From Marinomonas posidonica IVIA-Po-181 (GTDB lineage: Bacteria; Pseudomonadota; Gammaproteobacteria; Pseudomonadales; Marinomonadaceae), in contig NC_015559.1 of the NCBI RefSeq assembly GCF_000214215.1, positions 3,273,001 to 3,337,000 of the forward strand: 64,000 bases of DNA. Direction: 5' to 3'. The translations under genes and the position numbers were made by a program. The number at the start of each line of letters is the position of its first letter. Position 1 is the stretch's first letter. Shown piece after piece: positions 28,997-37,776 of this stretch. The notes under the pieces were generated by a model. It made no database searches. It was given only the letters and a program-made list of their open reading frames with translations, and had not been told where the DNA came from.

Positions 28997-29800
28997 ATGA
29001 CCTATCAGGATTTTTTCACTGCTTTATGGCAAAAGTACACACAAGTCACTCCGCAAGCACTGAGCATTCAAACTCTCTTTAAAGAGTATGGAGAGCAAGT
29101 GATCAACGATCACGTGGCTTTTCGTACCTTTAATAATTCGCCCATTTCACTGGAAAAGCTTGAGCCACAATTAATCGCTCTTGGCTATCAGGCTTATGGC
29201 GCATTTCGTTTTGAAAACAAACATCTAAAGGCTCGTTGTTACCGCCATACAGACGATTCGAAAGCCCCTAAAATTTTTCTCTCAGAATTATTAGTGGACG
29301 AGCTACCTCAAGATTGCCAAGACATCATTGGTCGTTATGTGGCTCAAATTCCTACCGATGCAGTTCATGATCCAAGTATTTTTTATGCCGGTTTATTATG
29401 GTCCACGCCTACGCATGCAGACTACTTAACCTTAGCCAAACACAGTGAATATGCCGCTTGGTTAACCACCATGGGATTGCAAGCCAATCACTTTACCGTC
29501 AGCATTAATCATCTCACCACATTCCCTAATATTGCCGCGGTTAACCAGGCGTTAATCGACCAAGGCTATGTATTGAATGACGTCGGCGGTTTAATTAAAG
29601 GCTCTCCTGAATCCTATTTAGAGCAATCTTCAACCATGGCCGATAAAATAGATTACCTGTTCGCCGATCAACAACGGAGCCTCATTCCAAGCTGCTTCTA
29701 TGAATTTGCAGAGCGTCACAAAATGCCTGACGGTCAGATATTCGACAGTTTTATCGAGGGCAATGCCGATAAAATTTTTGATTCCACCAATGCTCAGTGA
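28997..29800 (+). CDS. DUF1338 protein, probable 2-oxoadipate decarboxylase/hydroxylase (HglS-like, short form)
   Basis: Iron(II) enzyme of the vicinal-oxygen-chelate-like fold. The characterised Pseudomonas relative HglS turns 2-oxoadipate into D-2-hydroxyglutarate in lysine breakdown. Likely metal ligands are His in NDHVAFRTF (about residue 36), His in NHFTVSINHL (near 177) and Glu in CFYEFAERH (near 247). At 267 aa it is the short DUF1338 form; HglS is much longer, so the exact reaction needs testing. The ATG at 28997 follows TAGGAGC. Its place beside amaAB supports the lysine-pathway role. Confidence 0.75.
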   Translation: MTYQDFFTALWQKYTQVTPQALSIQTLFKEYGEQVINDHVAFRTFNNSPISLEKLEPQLIALGYQAYGAFRFENKHLKARCYRHTDDSKAPKIFLSELLVDELPQDCQDIIGRYVAQIPTDAVHDPSIFYAGLLWSTPTHADYLTLAKHSEYAAWLTTMGLQANHFTVSINHLTTFPNIAAVNQALIDQGYVLNDVGGLIKGSPESYLEQSSTMADKIDYLFADQQRSLIPSCFYEFAERHKMPDGQIFDSFIEGNADKIFDSTNAQ

Positions 29801-29838
29801 CCTTTCAGCCCATCCATTTCTATGAGTGCACCTTCAAA

Positions 29839-29876
29839 AACAGGCTCAAAATGACATGATGATTTTCGTGCCTGTT
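29839..29876. repeat. Inverted repeat between the DUF1338 gene and yibN
   Basis: AACAGGC (29839-29845) pairs with GCCTGTT (29870-29876), with inner AAAAT/ATTTT pairing. No T-run follows. It may mark the right boundary of the inserted catabolic block or attenuate read-through. Confidence 0.3.
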
Positions 29877-29979
29877 CAGCAATCACCCCATTTGCTCCTT
29901 TCAAGGCTCATGAGAGTATGTACCGATTCATCTTGCCGTGTATAATGCTCGCAGTTTAAACATGGGCTTTACTATTATG

Positions 29980-30396
29980 ATGAATCAACTTATTGAATTT
30001 TCGATCAACCACTGGGAAATGGTCGCGGTTTTTTTCGCTATCCTGATTACCTTGATTTTTGTTGAGCAAAAAGGCGGCGCACAAGGCGTAACACCTGCGG
30101 TAGCCACCACTTTGATGAATAATGAGGAAGCCGTTGTTGTCGACATTCGTACTGAGAAAGAATTCAATGCCGGCCACATCACTGGCGCATTAAGCATTCC
30201 AGCAACGAAAATGAAAGACAACTTACACCGTCTTGAGAAACACAAAGATGCCCCCATTATCTTGGTGTGCAAGTCAGGAGTTACGGCTGGCGCTAGCGCT
30301 AAAGACCTTAAAAAACAAGGTTATAGCAAGGTTTATAAGATGCAAGGCGGCATTGCTGAGTGGCAATCGTCTAACCTGCCATTAATAAAAGGTTAA
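29980..30396 (+). CDS. yibN: Membrane-anchored rhodanese-like protein YibN
   Basis: Small protein with one N-terminal membrane segment (about residues 8-27) and a rhodanese domain (about 35-138). The active-site loop reads LVCKSGVTAG, so the cysteine is present and sulfurtransferase activity is possible. The start is uncertain: ATGs at 29962, 29977 and 29980 are in frame and none has a clear ribosome site. I use 29980, giving 138 aa, by comparison with E. coli YibN. It heads yibN-grxC-secB, the conserved gammaproteobacterial order. Confidence 0.88.
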   Translation: MNQLIEFSINHWEMVAVFFAILITLIFVEQKGGAQGVTPAVATTLMNNEEAVVVDIRTEKEFNAGHITGALSIPATKMKDNLHRLEKHKDAPIILVCKSGVTAGASAKDLKKQGYSKVYKMQGGIAEWQSSNLPLIKG

Positions 30397-30405
30397 TGTA
30401 ATATC

Positions 30406-30660
30406 ATGGCCACTGTGACTATCTATTCGAGTGATTACTGCCCATTTTGTGTCCGAGCAAAACAGCTTTTAAACACTAAAGACGTGGCGGTTAATGAAAT
30501 CTGTGTCGATGGCGAGCGTGCCCTACGACAAGAGATGATGGAAAAAAGTGGCCGTCACACTGTCCCGCAAATCTGGATTGGTGACCAACACATTGGCGGC
30601 TGCGATGATCTGTTCGCCCTTGAACGTGAGCAAGAACTAGACGCGTTGCTGTCCCAATAG
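30406..30660 (+). CDS. grxC: Glutaredoxin 3
   Basis: Dithiol glutaredoxin of 84 aa reducing disulfides with glutathione in the cytoplasm. The active site is CPFC (residues 12-15 in SDYCPFCVRAK), instead of the E. coli CPYC; the Phe variant occurs in other members. The glutathione-binding TVPQIWIGDQHIGGCDDL motif is complete. It lies 9 nt after yibN and 69 nt before secB in the conserved cluster. Confidence 0.95.
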   Translation: MATVTIYSSDYCPFCVRAKQLLNTKDVAVNEICVDGERALRQEMMEKSGRHTVPQIWIGDQHIGGCDDLFALEREQELDALLSQ

Positions 30661-30729
30661 CACACGTTTTAAAACGCAAGCAATACTAAACCAAATAATA
30701 ACGTGAAATGATTTAAACAAGGAACAAGC

Positions 30730-31194
30730 ATGTCTGATACAGCGGCAACTCAAGAAGCACAAACTCCACAACTGTCTTTACAACGTGTATTTTTGAAAGA
30801 CATCTCTTACGAATCACCTCGCGCACCAATGATTTTCCAAGAAGAATGGAAACCAGAAGTCGGCTTAGAATTAAACACTAAAAGTCGTCAAGTTGGTGAG
30901 AATGTCTACGAAGTGGTACTAGAAATCACAGTGACGGTGAAAAACAACGGCGAAACAGGTTACCTAGTTCAAGTTCAACAAGGTGGTCTATTTGTGATTT
31001 CTGGACTAGATGAGCAACAATTACATCACGCTCTTGGCGCTTTTTGCCCTGCCACACTTTTCCCATACGCTCGTGAAAACATCGATGCAATGGTCGTAAA
31101 AGGTAGCTTCCCTGCCATCATGCTAGCACCAATCAATTTTGATGCTCTGTATGTTGAAAGCCTACAGAAGCAGCAAGGTGAAACCGCTCAGTAA
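30730..31194 (+). CDS. secB: Protein-export chaperone SecB
   Basis: Tetrameric cytoplasmic chaperone that keeps preproteins unfolded and delivers them to SecA. The 154 aa include QRVFLKDISYESPRAP near the N-terminus, the conserved acidic SecA-contact region, and FCPATLFPYARENID near residues 99-113. The ATG follows AAGGAACA. It closes the yibN-grxC-secB cluster and is followed by a strong terminator. gpsA, which follows secB in E. coli, is absent here. Confidence 0.97.
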   Translation: MSDTAATQEAQTPQLSLQRVFLKDISYESPRAPMIFQEEWKPEVGLELNTKSRQVGENVYEVVLEITVTVKNNGETGYLVQVQQGGLFVISGLDEQQLHHALGAFCPATLFPYARENIDAMVVKGSFPAIMLAPINFDALYVESLQKQQGETAQ

Positions 31195-31226
31195 TAAACG
31201 CATTTGAACTTGATTAAAGTTCGTGT

Positions 31227-31257
31227 AAAAAAAGGAGGCCATGAGCCTCCTTTTTTT
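31227..31257 (+). terminator. Intrinsic terminator of secB
   Basis: AGGAGGC (31233-31239) pairs with GCCTCCT (31245-31251) around a 5-nt loop, with A-runs before and seven T at 31251-31257. Confidence 0.92.
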
Positions 31258-31316
31258 ATAGCATAAGAAAGCCTTAGGCTCAGAAAATCTGATCAATATC
31301 TCAAATGGAAGCTGTG

Positions 31317-31439
31317 ATGAGAAAGAAAAAGAAACCTTGCCCATATTGTCTTAAAGCCCGTTGGCTACTGCTGTATTTAGCTTGTTTCGCTCTATTTGGG
31401 CTGTTGGTGGTAAATCAGTTTCTGGAAAAAGGGATGTAG
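31317..31439 (+). CDS. Tiny CxxC single-pass membrane peptide (40 aa)
   Basis: A short frame not called by usual length cut-offs. It encodes a basic start (MRKKKK), a CPYC pair at about residues 8-11, then one hydrophobic helix (about 16-33) ending NQFLEKGM. The ATG at 31317 has GGAAG 5 nt upstream; an in-frame ATG at 31305 has no ribosome site. Its TAG ends 1 nt before the GTG of the COG3014 lipoprotein gene, so it probably leads that operon. No family recognised. Thiol or metal chemistry at the membrane is only a guess. Confidence 0.55.
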   Translation: MRKKKKPCPYCLKARWLLLYLACFALFGLLVVNQFLEKGM

Positions 31440-31440
31440 A

Positions 31441-33114
31441 GTGAAAAAGACGTTATCTTGCTTTATCTGTTTAATCGTCATCACCTTATTATCTGGCTGT
31501 GCTACTTACAGAGAAGACATAGAGGCTGGATTATCTCTTGCCAAGCAGGGAGAATGGAAAGCCGCCGAAAACAATCTCACTGATGCTCTGAACAGTTCAC
31601 AAGACCAGTTACTCTACTATATGGAGATCGGCAGTTTAGCGCAAAACCAAGGCGACTTTGAACGCAGTAATGAACTGCTCGAAAAAGCCGAAAGACTGAG
31701 TGACACCTTCCTTGAAGAAAGCTTATCGAACCGCTCTTGGGCGTTGATCTCCAATCCACGCCAAAGTAATTACCGTGGTTCGGGAGTCGAACGGGTTTAC
31801 ATTAGCTATTTAAAATCGCTTAACTACCTTGCACTGGCCGAGCAAGCGGACACGCGATCAAAACAACGACAACTATTGGATTCTGCCTTAGTTGAGGCGC
31901 GTCGCATTGACATCAAACTGAATGAAATTCGCGCCCAAACACCAAGTTATGAAGCTCTCGATGCTAAAAAAGATCAAGCCTTCTATGAAAAAGCCATCTC
32001 TTGGTTAAGTCGTTTTTACACTGGTCGTTTAGACCGAGATAAATTTCTGTATCGTGACGATGCTTGGGCACGATACATGGAAGGGCTGCAATACGAAATT
32101 AGCGGCGAATACGATGATGCTCGTATCAGCTATCAAAAAGCCGCTGAGTTGTATCAAGATGGCTATGCCAAACAATATAATTTACCGTCCGTCACCGCGG
32201 AACGAGCTTGGTTAGATACCATCCGTATGATGCAAAAGACGGGCTTCGACGCAACTGAAATAGCGCGAACCAGCCAAGACAAATTGTCTCCCGACATGCA
32301 GAAAACACTGCAAACCTACCAGCAAAACAGCGCTGAACTCGTGGTGCTCGAACATCAAGGCTTCGTACCCGATAAAAGTGAGATGTCACTCATCCTATAC
32401 GCCGAACCTCAGTCATACTCTTTGGTACTGGAGCCATTGCATGGTGGTGGACGAATGGAAGACAACGATGCTTTCCGTTGGTTTACTATGGTGTATGCCG
32501 ACATTAATCCGCTGAATATGATTGCCAATTACAAAACCGGCGGGGCTTGGGGGGCCTTTTCAGGCATCTTTACCAAGCGCGTCATTCTTGGCTCAGGAAT
32601 CTGGCAACAACTGCAACAATCTAATATTGATACCTTACTCACACAGCAAAGCATTCGGGTGACAGTCCCCTACTATCGTCGCTTTACTCTGGATCAACAT
32701 CAAACTCACTTAACCGTCTCAAACCAAGCGGAAAAAAGTGGCAGTTTGCGCATGACGTCCTTAGCCGACATCGCTTTTCAAGAGCAACTTGCGAATGCCC
32801 AAAGGGACATATACGAAAGTATGATTCGTGAGTTTATTCGCAGCTGGCTGGCGTTTCGTATCACATCCGAAGTAAAAGACGAAGGCGCGGCTATGTTACT
32901 CAATTTTATTGGTCAAGTGTCCGTTTTAGCCACATCGGCAGCCGACACTCGAAATTGGTTAACGCTACCAGCACAAGTTCGCTTGACACGAATCCCACTA
33001 CAAGCGGGGGAATATCAACCGACCTACCAGACCAATGGCAAAGACTTTTCGCTTGGCGAGATCTCATTGGAAGCCAACAAAATAAAAGTATGGAATCTAC
33101 GCAACCCATATTAA
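31441..33114 (+). CDS. COG3014-family lipoprotein
   Basis: Outer-membrane or periplasmic lipoprotein of 557 aa with a GTG start. The signal peptide ends in the lipobox LLSGC (Cys at about residue 19). A TPR-like helical region (about residues 25-90) includes AKQGEWKAAENNLTDAL and QGDFERSNELLEKAERL; the rest is a conserved domain of unknown function. It is followed by lpoB and an LPP20 lipoprotein gene, a set I recall from other marine gammaproteobacteria. Its partners suggest a role near peptidoglycan synthesis, but that is inference. Confidence 0.82.
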   Translation: MKKTLSCFICLIVITLLSGCATYREDIEAGLSLAKQGEWKAAENNLTDALNSSQDQLLYYMEIGSLAQNQGDFERSNELLEKAERLSDTFLEESLSNRSWALISNPRQSNYRGSGVERVYISYLKSLNYLALAEQADTRSKQRQLLDSALVEARRIDIKLNEIRAQTPSYEALDAKKDQAFYEKAISWLSRFYTGRLDRDKFLYRDDAWARYMEGLQYEISGEYDDARISYQKAAELYQDGYAKQYNLPSVTAERAWLDTIRMMQKTGFDATEIARTSQDKLSPDMQKTLQTYQQNSAELVVLEHQGFVPDKSEMSLILYAEPQSYSLVLEPLHGGGRMEDNDAFRWFTMVYADINPLNMIANYKTGGAWGAFSGIFTKRVILGSGIWQQLQQSNIDTLLTQQSIRVTVPYYRRFTLDQHQTHLTVSNQAEKSGSLRMTSLADIAFQEQLANAQRDIYESMIREFIRSWLAFRITSEVKDEGAAMLLNFIGQVSVLATSAADTRNWLTLPAQVRLTRIPLQAGEYQPTYQTNGKDFSLGEISLEANKIKVWNLRNPY

Positions 33115-33177
33115 ATGGATTAAACTAACCAGAGCGGATTCACTAAGCTCCTATTAAGGTGATGTAAGGAAAAGACT

Positions 33178-33807
33178 ATGAAAATTCATCAAATGACATC
33201 AATGACATGGAATGCTTTCTCCTGTCGCACTCTGTTTACCCTATTCATGGCATTGCTACTTACGGCCTGCTCAAGCGGCAGTGTTAAACGCTTGGGCGAT
33301 AACGAAGAAGTGGCCTTGTCAGATCGCTGGAACGACACAGACTCTCGTCTTGTCGCAGAAGAAATGATGACCGACATGTTGACCTTCCCTTGGTTCCGAG
33401 ATTTCAATTTCAACCAGAAAGGCAACCCTACTGTTATCGTTCAATCCATCCGTAATAAATCCTCCGAACACATTCCGGTTGATACCTTTATTAATGATAT
33501 CAAACGCAGTCTCATTCGCTCAGGCAAGGTTGATTTTGTGGTCTCTGGTGCAGAACGTGACGATGTTCGCAGCGAGCGCGAGGATCAAGAGCTCAACGCG
33601 GCTTCTGGAACAGCCGCCGAGTTTGGCCTAGAGCAAGGTGCGGGCTTTGCCCTCTCTGGTACCATCAACTCGATTGTGGATTCCAATGGTGACCAACGTG
33701 TCAGCTTCTATCAAGTAGATCTTAAACTGATCAATATGACCACAAACCGCGAAGTATGGAATGGTCAAAAGAAAATCAAAAAGTTGGCTGACAAAGGCTT
33801 CTTCTAA
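33178..33807 (+). CDS. lpoB: Penicillin-binding protein activator LpoB-like lipoprotein
   Basis: Lipoprotein of 209 aa. Signal peptide with lipobox LLTAC (Cys at about residue 31), then a compact domain of the YcfM/LpoB family containing NPTVIVQSIRNKSSEHIPVDTF and a C-terminal REVWNGQKKIKK. In E. coli LpoB crosses the peptidoglycan and activates PBP1b. The long disordered linker of E. coli LpoB is short here, so the reach may differ. It follows the COG3014 gene by 63 nt and touches the next gene (1-nt overlap). Confidence 0.82.
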   Translation: MKIHQMTSMTWNAFSCRTLFTLFMALLLTACSSGSVKRLGDNEEVALSDRWNDTDSRLVAEEMMTDMLTFPWFRDFNFNQKGNPTVIVQSIRNKSSEHIPVDTFINDIKRSLIRSGKVDFVVSGAERDDVRSEREDQELNAASGTAAEFGLEQGAGFALSGTINSIVDSNGDQRVSFYQVDLKLINMTTNREVWNGQKKIKKLADKGFF

Positions 33808-34826
33808 TGGCGATACACTCGGTCATTAAATGGCTCATTATGACTGGCTTGGCGGCCAGTCTTTCGGGGTGCTTTAGCAGTTTCAATCAAGCTTCGAAGG
33901 ACAAACAATCACTACCAAGCTGGGTCAGCTCTCCGCCACAAAACCAAACACATCTGTATGGTGTTGGCAGCGCACCTAAAATAGACAATCTGGCACTGGC
34001 GTTTAGTCAGGCCGAACAAAATGGCAATGCGCAAATTGCACAACAATTGACGACTCAAGTCAGTCAGATCAACACGCAAAATACTCAAGTCTCTTCCAGT
34101 AATGGCAAAGAGCAAGTGTCAAAAGTACAAACCGCTTACACGCAAGTGGCCACCGCCCCGATTGAGTTAGAGCAAGCCACCAATGAAGAAAGATACGCTG
34201 GCAGTCACTATGTGTATGTACTGCAATCGATTGATCGATCGCGCATTGTTAGCCGACTCAAAAGCGCCATTCACGATCTTGATCTGAGCATTATCGACAA
34301 CGCTGGATCACTCACCACGACACTAGGTGAAGACGCCGCGCCAGCGGATTGGCAAACCTATATGCGACTGATTCCTGCTTTCGCGCAACGCCAATCTTAT
34401 GTTGAAGAATTGCAACTCTATTCGACTGAACGCACCTTAGCTGGTCGCGCCAGTGATGAGGTTATCAGCATTGAACGGCAACTGAACCAAGCACTTTTGA
34501 GTTACGGTGTGGACCCATCACAGACACCGCAAGCAAATACACTCGCCAGTGCCTTATCTGAGTTTGGTATGACACCGAAAAGCCCAGCGCTGTTTCGTTT
34601 AGTCAGTAATACAAGCCAACACAGCGAACAACAGTCTGGGCGCTATTATGTGTTCGAAGAAGGCAGTCTCGCTCTATTTGGCCCAAATGATGCTCGCTTG
34701 GCTTCTTGGACAGTCAGTGCCCGAGGCATTGCTAAAGACCAACAAAGAGCAGCGGATACCGCCACAATGAATTGGTCTAAACAAGCCATTAGCGCCATGT
34801 TTACTTGGCTAACTCGTTTGGATTAA
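33807..34826 (+). CDS. LPP20-family lipoprotein
   Basis: Lipoprotein of 339 aa with signal peptide and lipobox SLSGC (Cys at about residue 22). The conserved part starts with PSWVSSPPQNQTHLYGVGSAP and continues with ALAFSQAEQNGNAQIAQQL, the pattern of the LPP20 family. The second half is not recognised. Function is unknown. Its ATG overlaps the lpoB stop by 1 nt, and the three genes end at a strong terminator, so they are one operon. Confidence 0.82.
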   Translation: MAIHSVIKWLIMTGLAASLSGCFSSFNQASKDKQSLPSWVSSPPQNQTHLYGVGSAPKIDNLALAFSQAEQNGNAQIAQQLTTQVSQINTQNTQVSSSNGKEQVSKVQTAYTQVATAPIELEQATNEERYAGSHYVYVLQSIDRSRIVSRLKSAIHDLDLSIIDNAGSLTTTLGEDAAPADWQTYMRLIPAFAQRQSYVEELQLYSTERTLAGRASDEVISIERQLNQALLSYGVDPSQTPQANTLASALSEFGMTPKSPALFRLVSNTSQHSEQQSGRYYVFEEGSLALFGPNDARLASWTVSARGIAKDQQRAADTATMNWSKQAISAMFTWLTRLD

Positions 34827-34843
34827 AGCGTCTGGCAGGCATA

Positions 34844-34873
34844 AAAAAACGACTCACTTGGAGTCGTTTTTTT
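34844..34873. terminator. Bidirectional terminator after the lipoprotein operon
   Basis: AACGACTC (34848-34855) pairs with GAGTCGTT (34861-34868) around ACTTG, with six A before and more than six T after. It serves the lipoprotein operon and the convergent pobA. Confidence 0.9.
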
Positions 34874-34916
34874 ATTTTGAAAGCGTTTTAAAAATCATCA
34901 AACAATTTTAGACAAA

Positions 34917-36119
<1,203 letters not shown>

Positions 36120-36230
36120 TCACCTTCATTTATTGTTTTTGTTCAGCGCTCGCTTTTGAGCCTTTATTCAAAAGATGGCGCTATTTGACCTTCATAATAG
36201 AAGCCAAACATTCTCTTGGTTAGGTGAAAT

Positions 36231-36259
36231 ATGATCAAAAAATTGTACTTTTTGATCAT
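36231..36259. promoter_or_regulatory. Perfect 11-bp inverted repeat between pobA and pobR
   Basis: ATGATCAAAAA (36231-36241) and TTTTTGATCAT (36249-36259) are perfect complements with a 7-nt spacer, 118 bp before pobA and 118 bp before pobR. Its central position suggests an operator shared by both promoters, presumably for PobR; this has not been shown. Confidence 0.5.
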
Positions 36260-36376
36260 TGAGGAATAGAGTAAAAAAATACAATTTGAATGAATGCCTT
36301 ATTTTTATTGGCTTTACGTCAGTGTTTAGACAATAGCAAACTCACTCTATAAAAATTAAAAATGTAAAAATATCCT

Positions 36377-37270
36377 ATGAAAAAAACTCAGATCCCGCAC
36401 TTTGGTTTGTATGGGGAATCCAGCTGGATCAATGATCCAGAGTTTTTCCACATCGAAGACATAGAGGACAGAAGCAGTAATCTTGGCTGGAAAATCAGCC
36501 CTCATCGACATGCACAACTGTTCCAAATTCTGATTTTAAAATCCGGCCAAGCCAAGGTGCAGCTAGACGACCAACAGCAAAACCTACTTGGCGCTTGGGC
36601 CATCATAGTACCCGCTGGGGTAGTGCACAGTTTTCACTTTGCCCCCGATACTGACGGTCGAGTCATTAGTATCGCAGAGCCGCTACTGGAAGACGCTTAC
36701 CAAGAAAAAGCCGCAAGATTCATCAAGCCTTTACTGAGCCAAGCTTGCCATATTAATTTTAATGGCAACCGCAATAACTTTTCAGAGCTATGGCCATTAA
36801 TTCAGCAACTGGAGAGTGAATCGTCATACATTCGCGAAGACAGAGCTTTAATGAGTGAATATTTGATCAAAGCCATCTTGCTGATTTTACACCGTCAAAA
36901 GCAGAAAAATGGCGTTGAAAGTGCCGCTGAGGTGACTGAAAGCAGTCGCATACAAAGACTAAAAGAATTAATAGAAGGCCATTTTCGGGAACACTGGAGC
37001 ACGCAAGATTATGCTCAGGCACTTGGGACTTCCACCAGCCGTTTAAACCGTTTGAGCAAAGCCTCTTTTAGTAAAAGTGTGCTGGAATTGGTGCACGAAA
37101 GATTGCTGATTGAAGCCAAACGCAGCTTAATTTATACCGCTCGTTCAGTGGATGAAATCAGTTATGATTTAGGTTTCAAAGACCCTGGCTATTTCTCTCG
37201 CTTTTTTAAGCGCGCCACGGGCATGCCACCGGGCAAGTTTCGCGTATTAAGCAATCAAATGTCTATTTGA
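36377..37270 (+). CDS. pobR: AraC-family regulator, probable PobR
   Basis: Transcription factor of 297 aa. The N-terminal cupin domain contains GWKISPHRHAQLFQIL (about residues 36-51), and the C-terminal AraC DNA-binding domain contains STQDYAQALGTSTSRLNRLSK and DEISYDLGFKDPGYFSRFFKRATG. It is divergent from pobA, the layout of AraC-type PobR activators that respond to 4-hydroxybenzoate. The effector is assigned by neighbourhood. Confidence 0.87.
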   Translation: MKKTQIPHFGLYGESSWINDPEFFHIEDIEDRSSNLGWKISPHRHAQLFQILILKSGQAKVQLDDQQQNLLGAWAIIVPAGVVHSFHFAPDTDGRVISIAEPLLEDAYQEKAARFIKPLLSQACHINFNGNRNNFSELWPLIQQLESESSYIREDRALMSEYLIKAILLILHRQKQKNGVESAAEVTESSRIQRLKELIEGHFREHWSTQDYAQALGTSTSRLNRLSKASFSKSVLELVHERLLIEAKRSLIYTARSVDEISYDLGFKDPGYFSRFFKRATGMPPGKFRVLSNQMSI

Positions 37271-37377
37271 TGAATTTTTCTAACTTATTAGCTGAAAATT
37301 GATCGTTTGCTGAATAGAAGGTCAAATTTTATAATTCGTAGTGTAAAAACAAACTTCCATATTTCAGGAGACACACT

Positions 37378-37560
37378 ATGAAAAACGATTACAAATATGA
37401 TGCCTTTGGTAACTTAGACACTGATTTTTATGTTGAAAAAGCGTATGAACTTCGTCGTGCCTACTACGCACAAGCGATCAAAAAAATGACTTCTCGTGTA
37501 AAAGCCTTGTTCACAGGTCTAACTATCGCACGTCCTTTAAAATCAGCTTCACAACACTAG
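37378..37560 (+). CDS. Small basic protein (60 aa), conserved-looking
   Basis: A likely real small gene: the ATG has an excellent ribosome site (CAGGAG, 7 nt spacing) and the product ends before a normal intergenic gap. The N-terminus is acidic and aromatic (YKYDAFGNLDTDFYVEKAYELRRAYY), and the C-terminal half is basic and helical (KKMTSRVKALFTGL). It resembles in style the tiny DUF1127/RSP_7527-type proteins, but I cannot assign it. It is downstream of pobR and separated by about 107 bp, so it probably has its own promoter. No function is proposed. Confidence 0.7.
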   Translation: MKNDYKYDAFGNLDTDFYVEKAYELRRAYYAQAIKKMTSRVKALFTGLTIARPLKSASQH

Positions 37561-37715
37561 GTTCTTGTGTCGCTCGACTAACCTAATGTTCCCGATGATC
37601 GAAGGCTAAAATAAAAAATCGATCCGGTAACAGGTTGGTACTTTTTCGTCCCCTATCTCACCTTTTTTAATTCATCCTTATTATCGTCTTTATTTCCTCA
37701 ATGCCATTCATTAAA

Positions 37716-37737
37716 TTGTCATAAATGTGACATAAAA
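37716..37737 (+). promoter_or_regulatory. Candidate PhoB box upstream of the EAL-GGDEF gene
   Basis: Two adjacent 11-bp units, TTGTCATAAAT (37716-37726) and GTGACATAAAA (37727-37737), match the PhoB unit CTGTCATAAAT at 10/11 and 8/11 positions. A TATTAT -10-like element follows after about 12 bp, so the box would replace the -35, as in activated Pho promoters. Confidence 0.55.
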
Positions 37738-37776
37738 TTCTCTATTAATTATTATACCAAATGTATTAGAGAGAAG

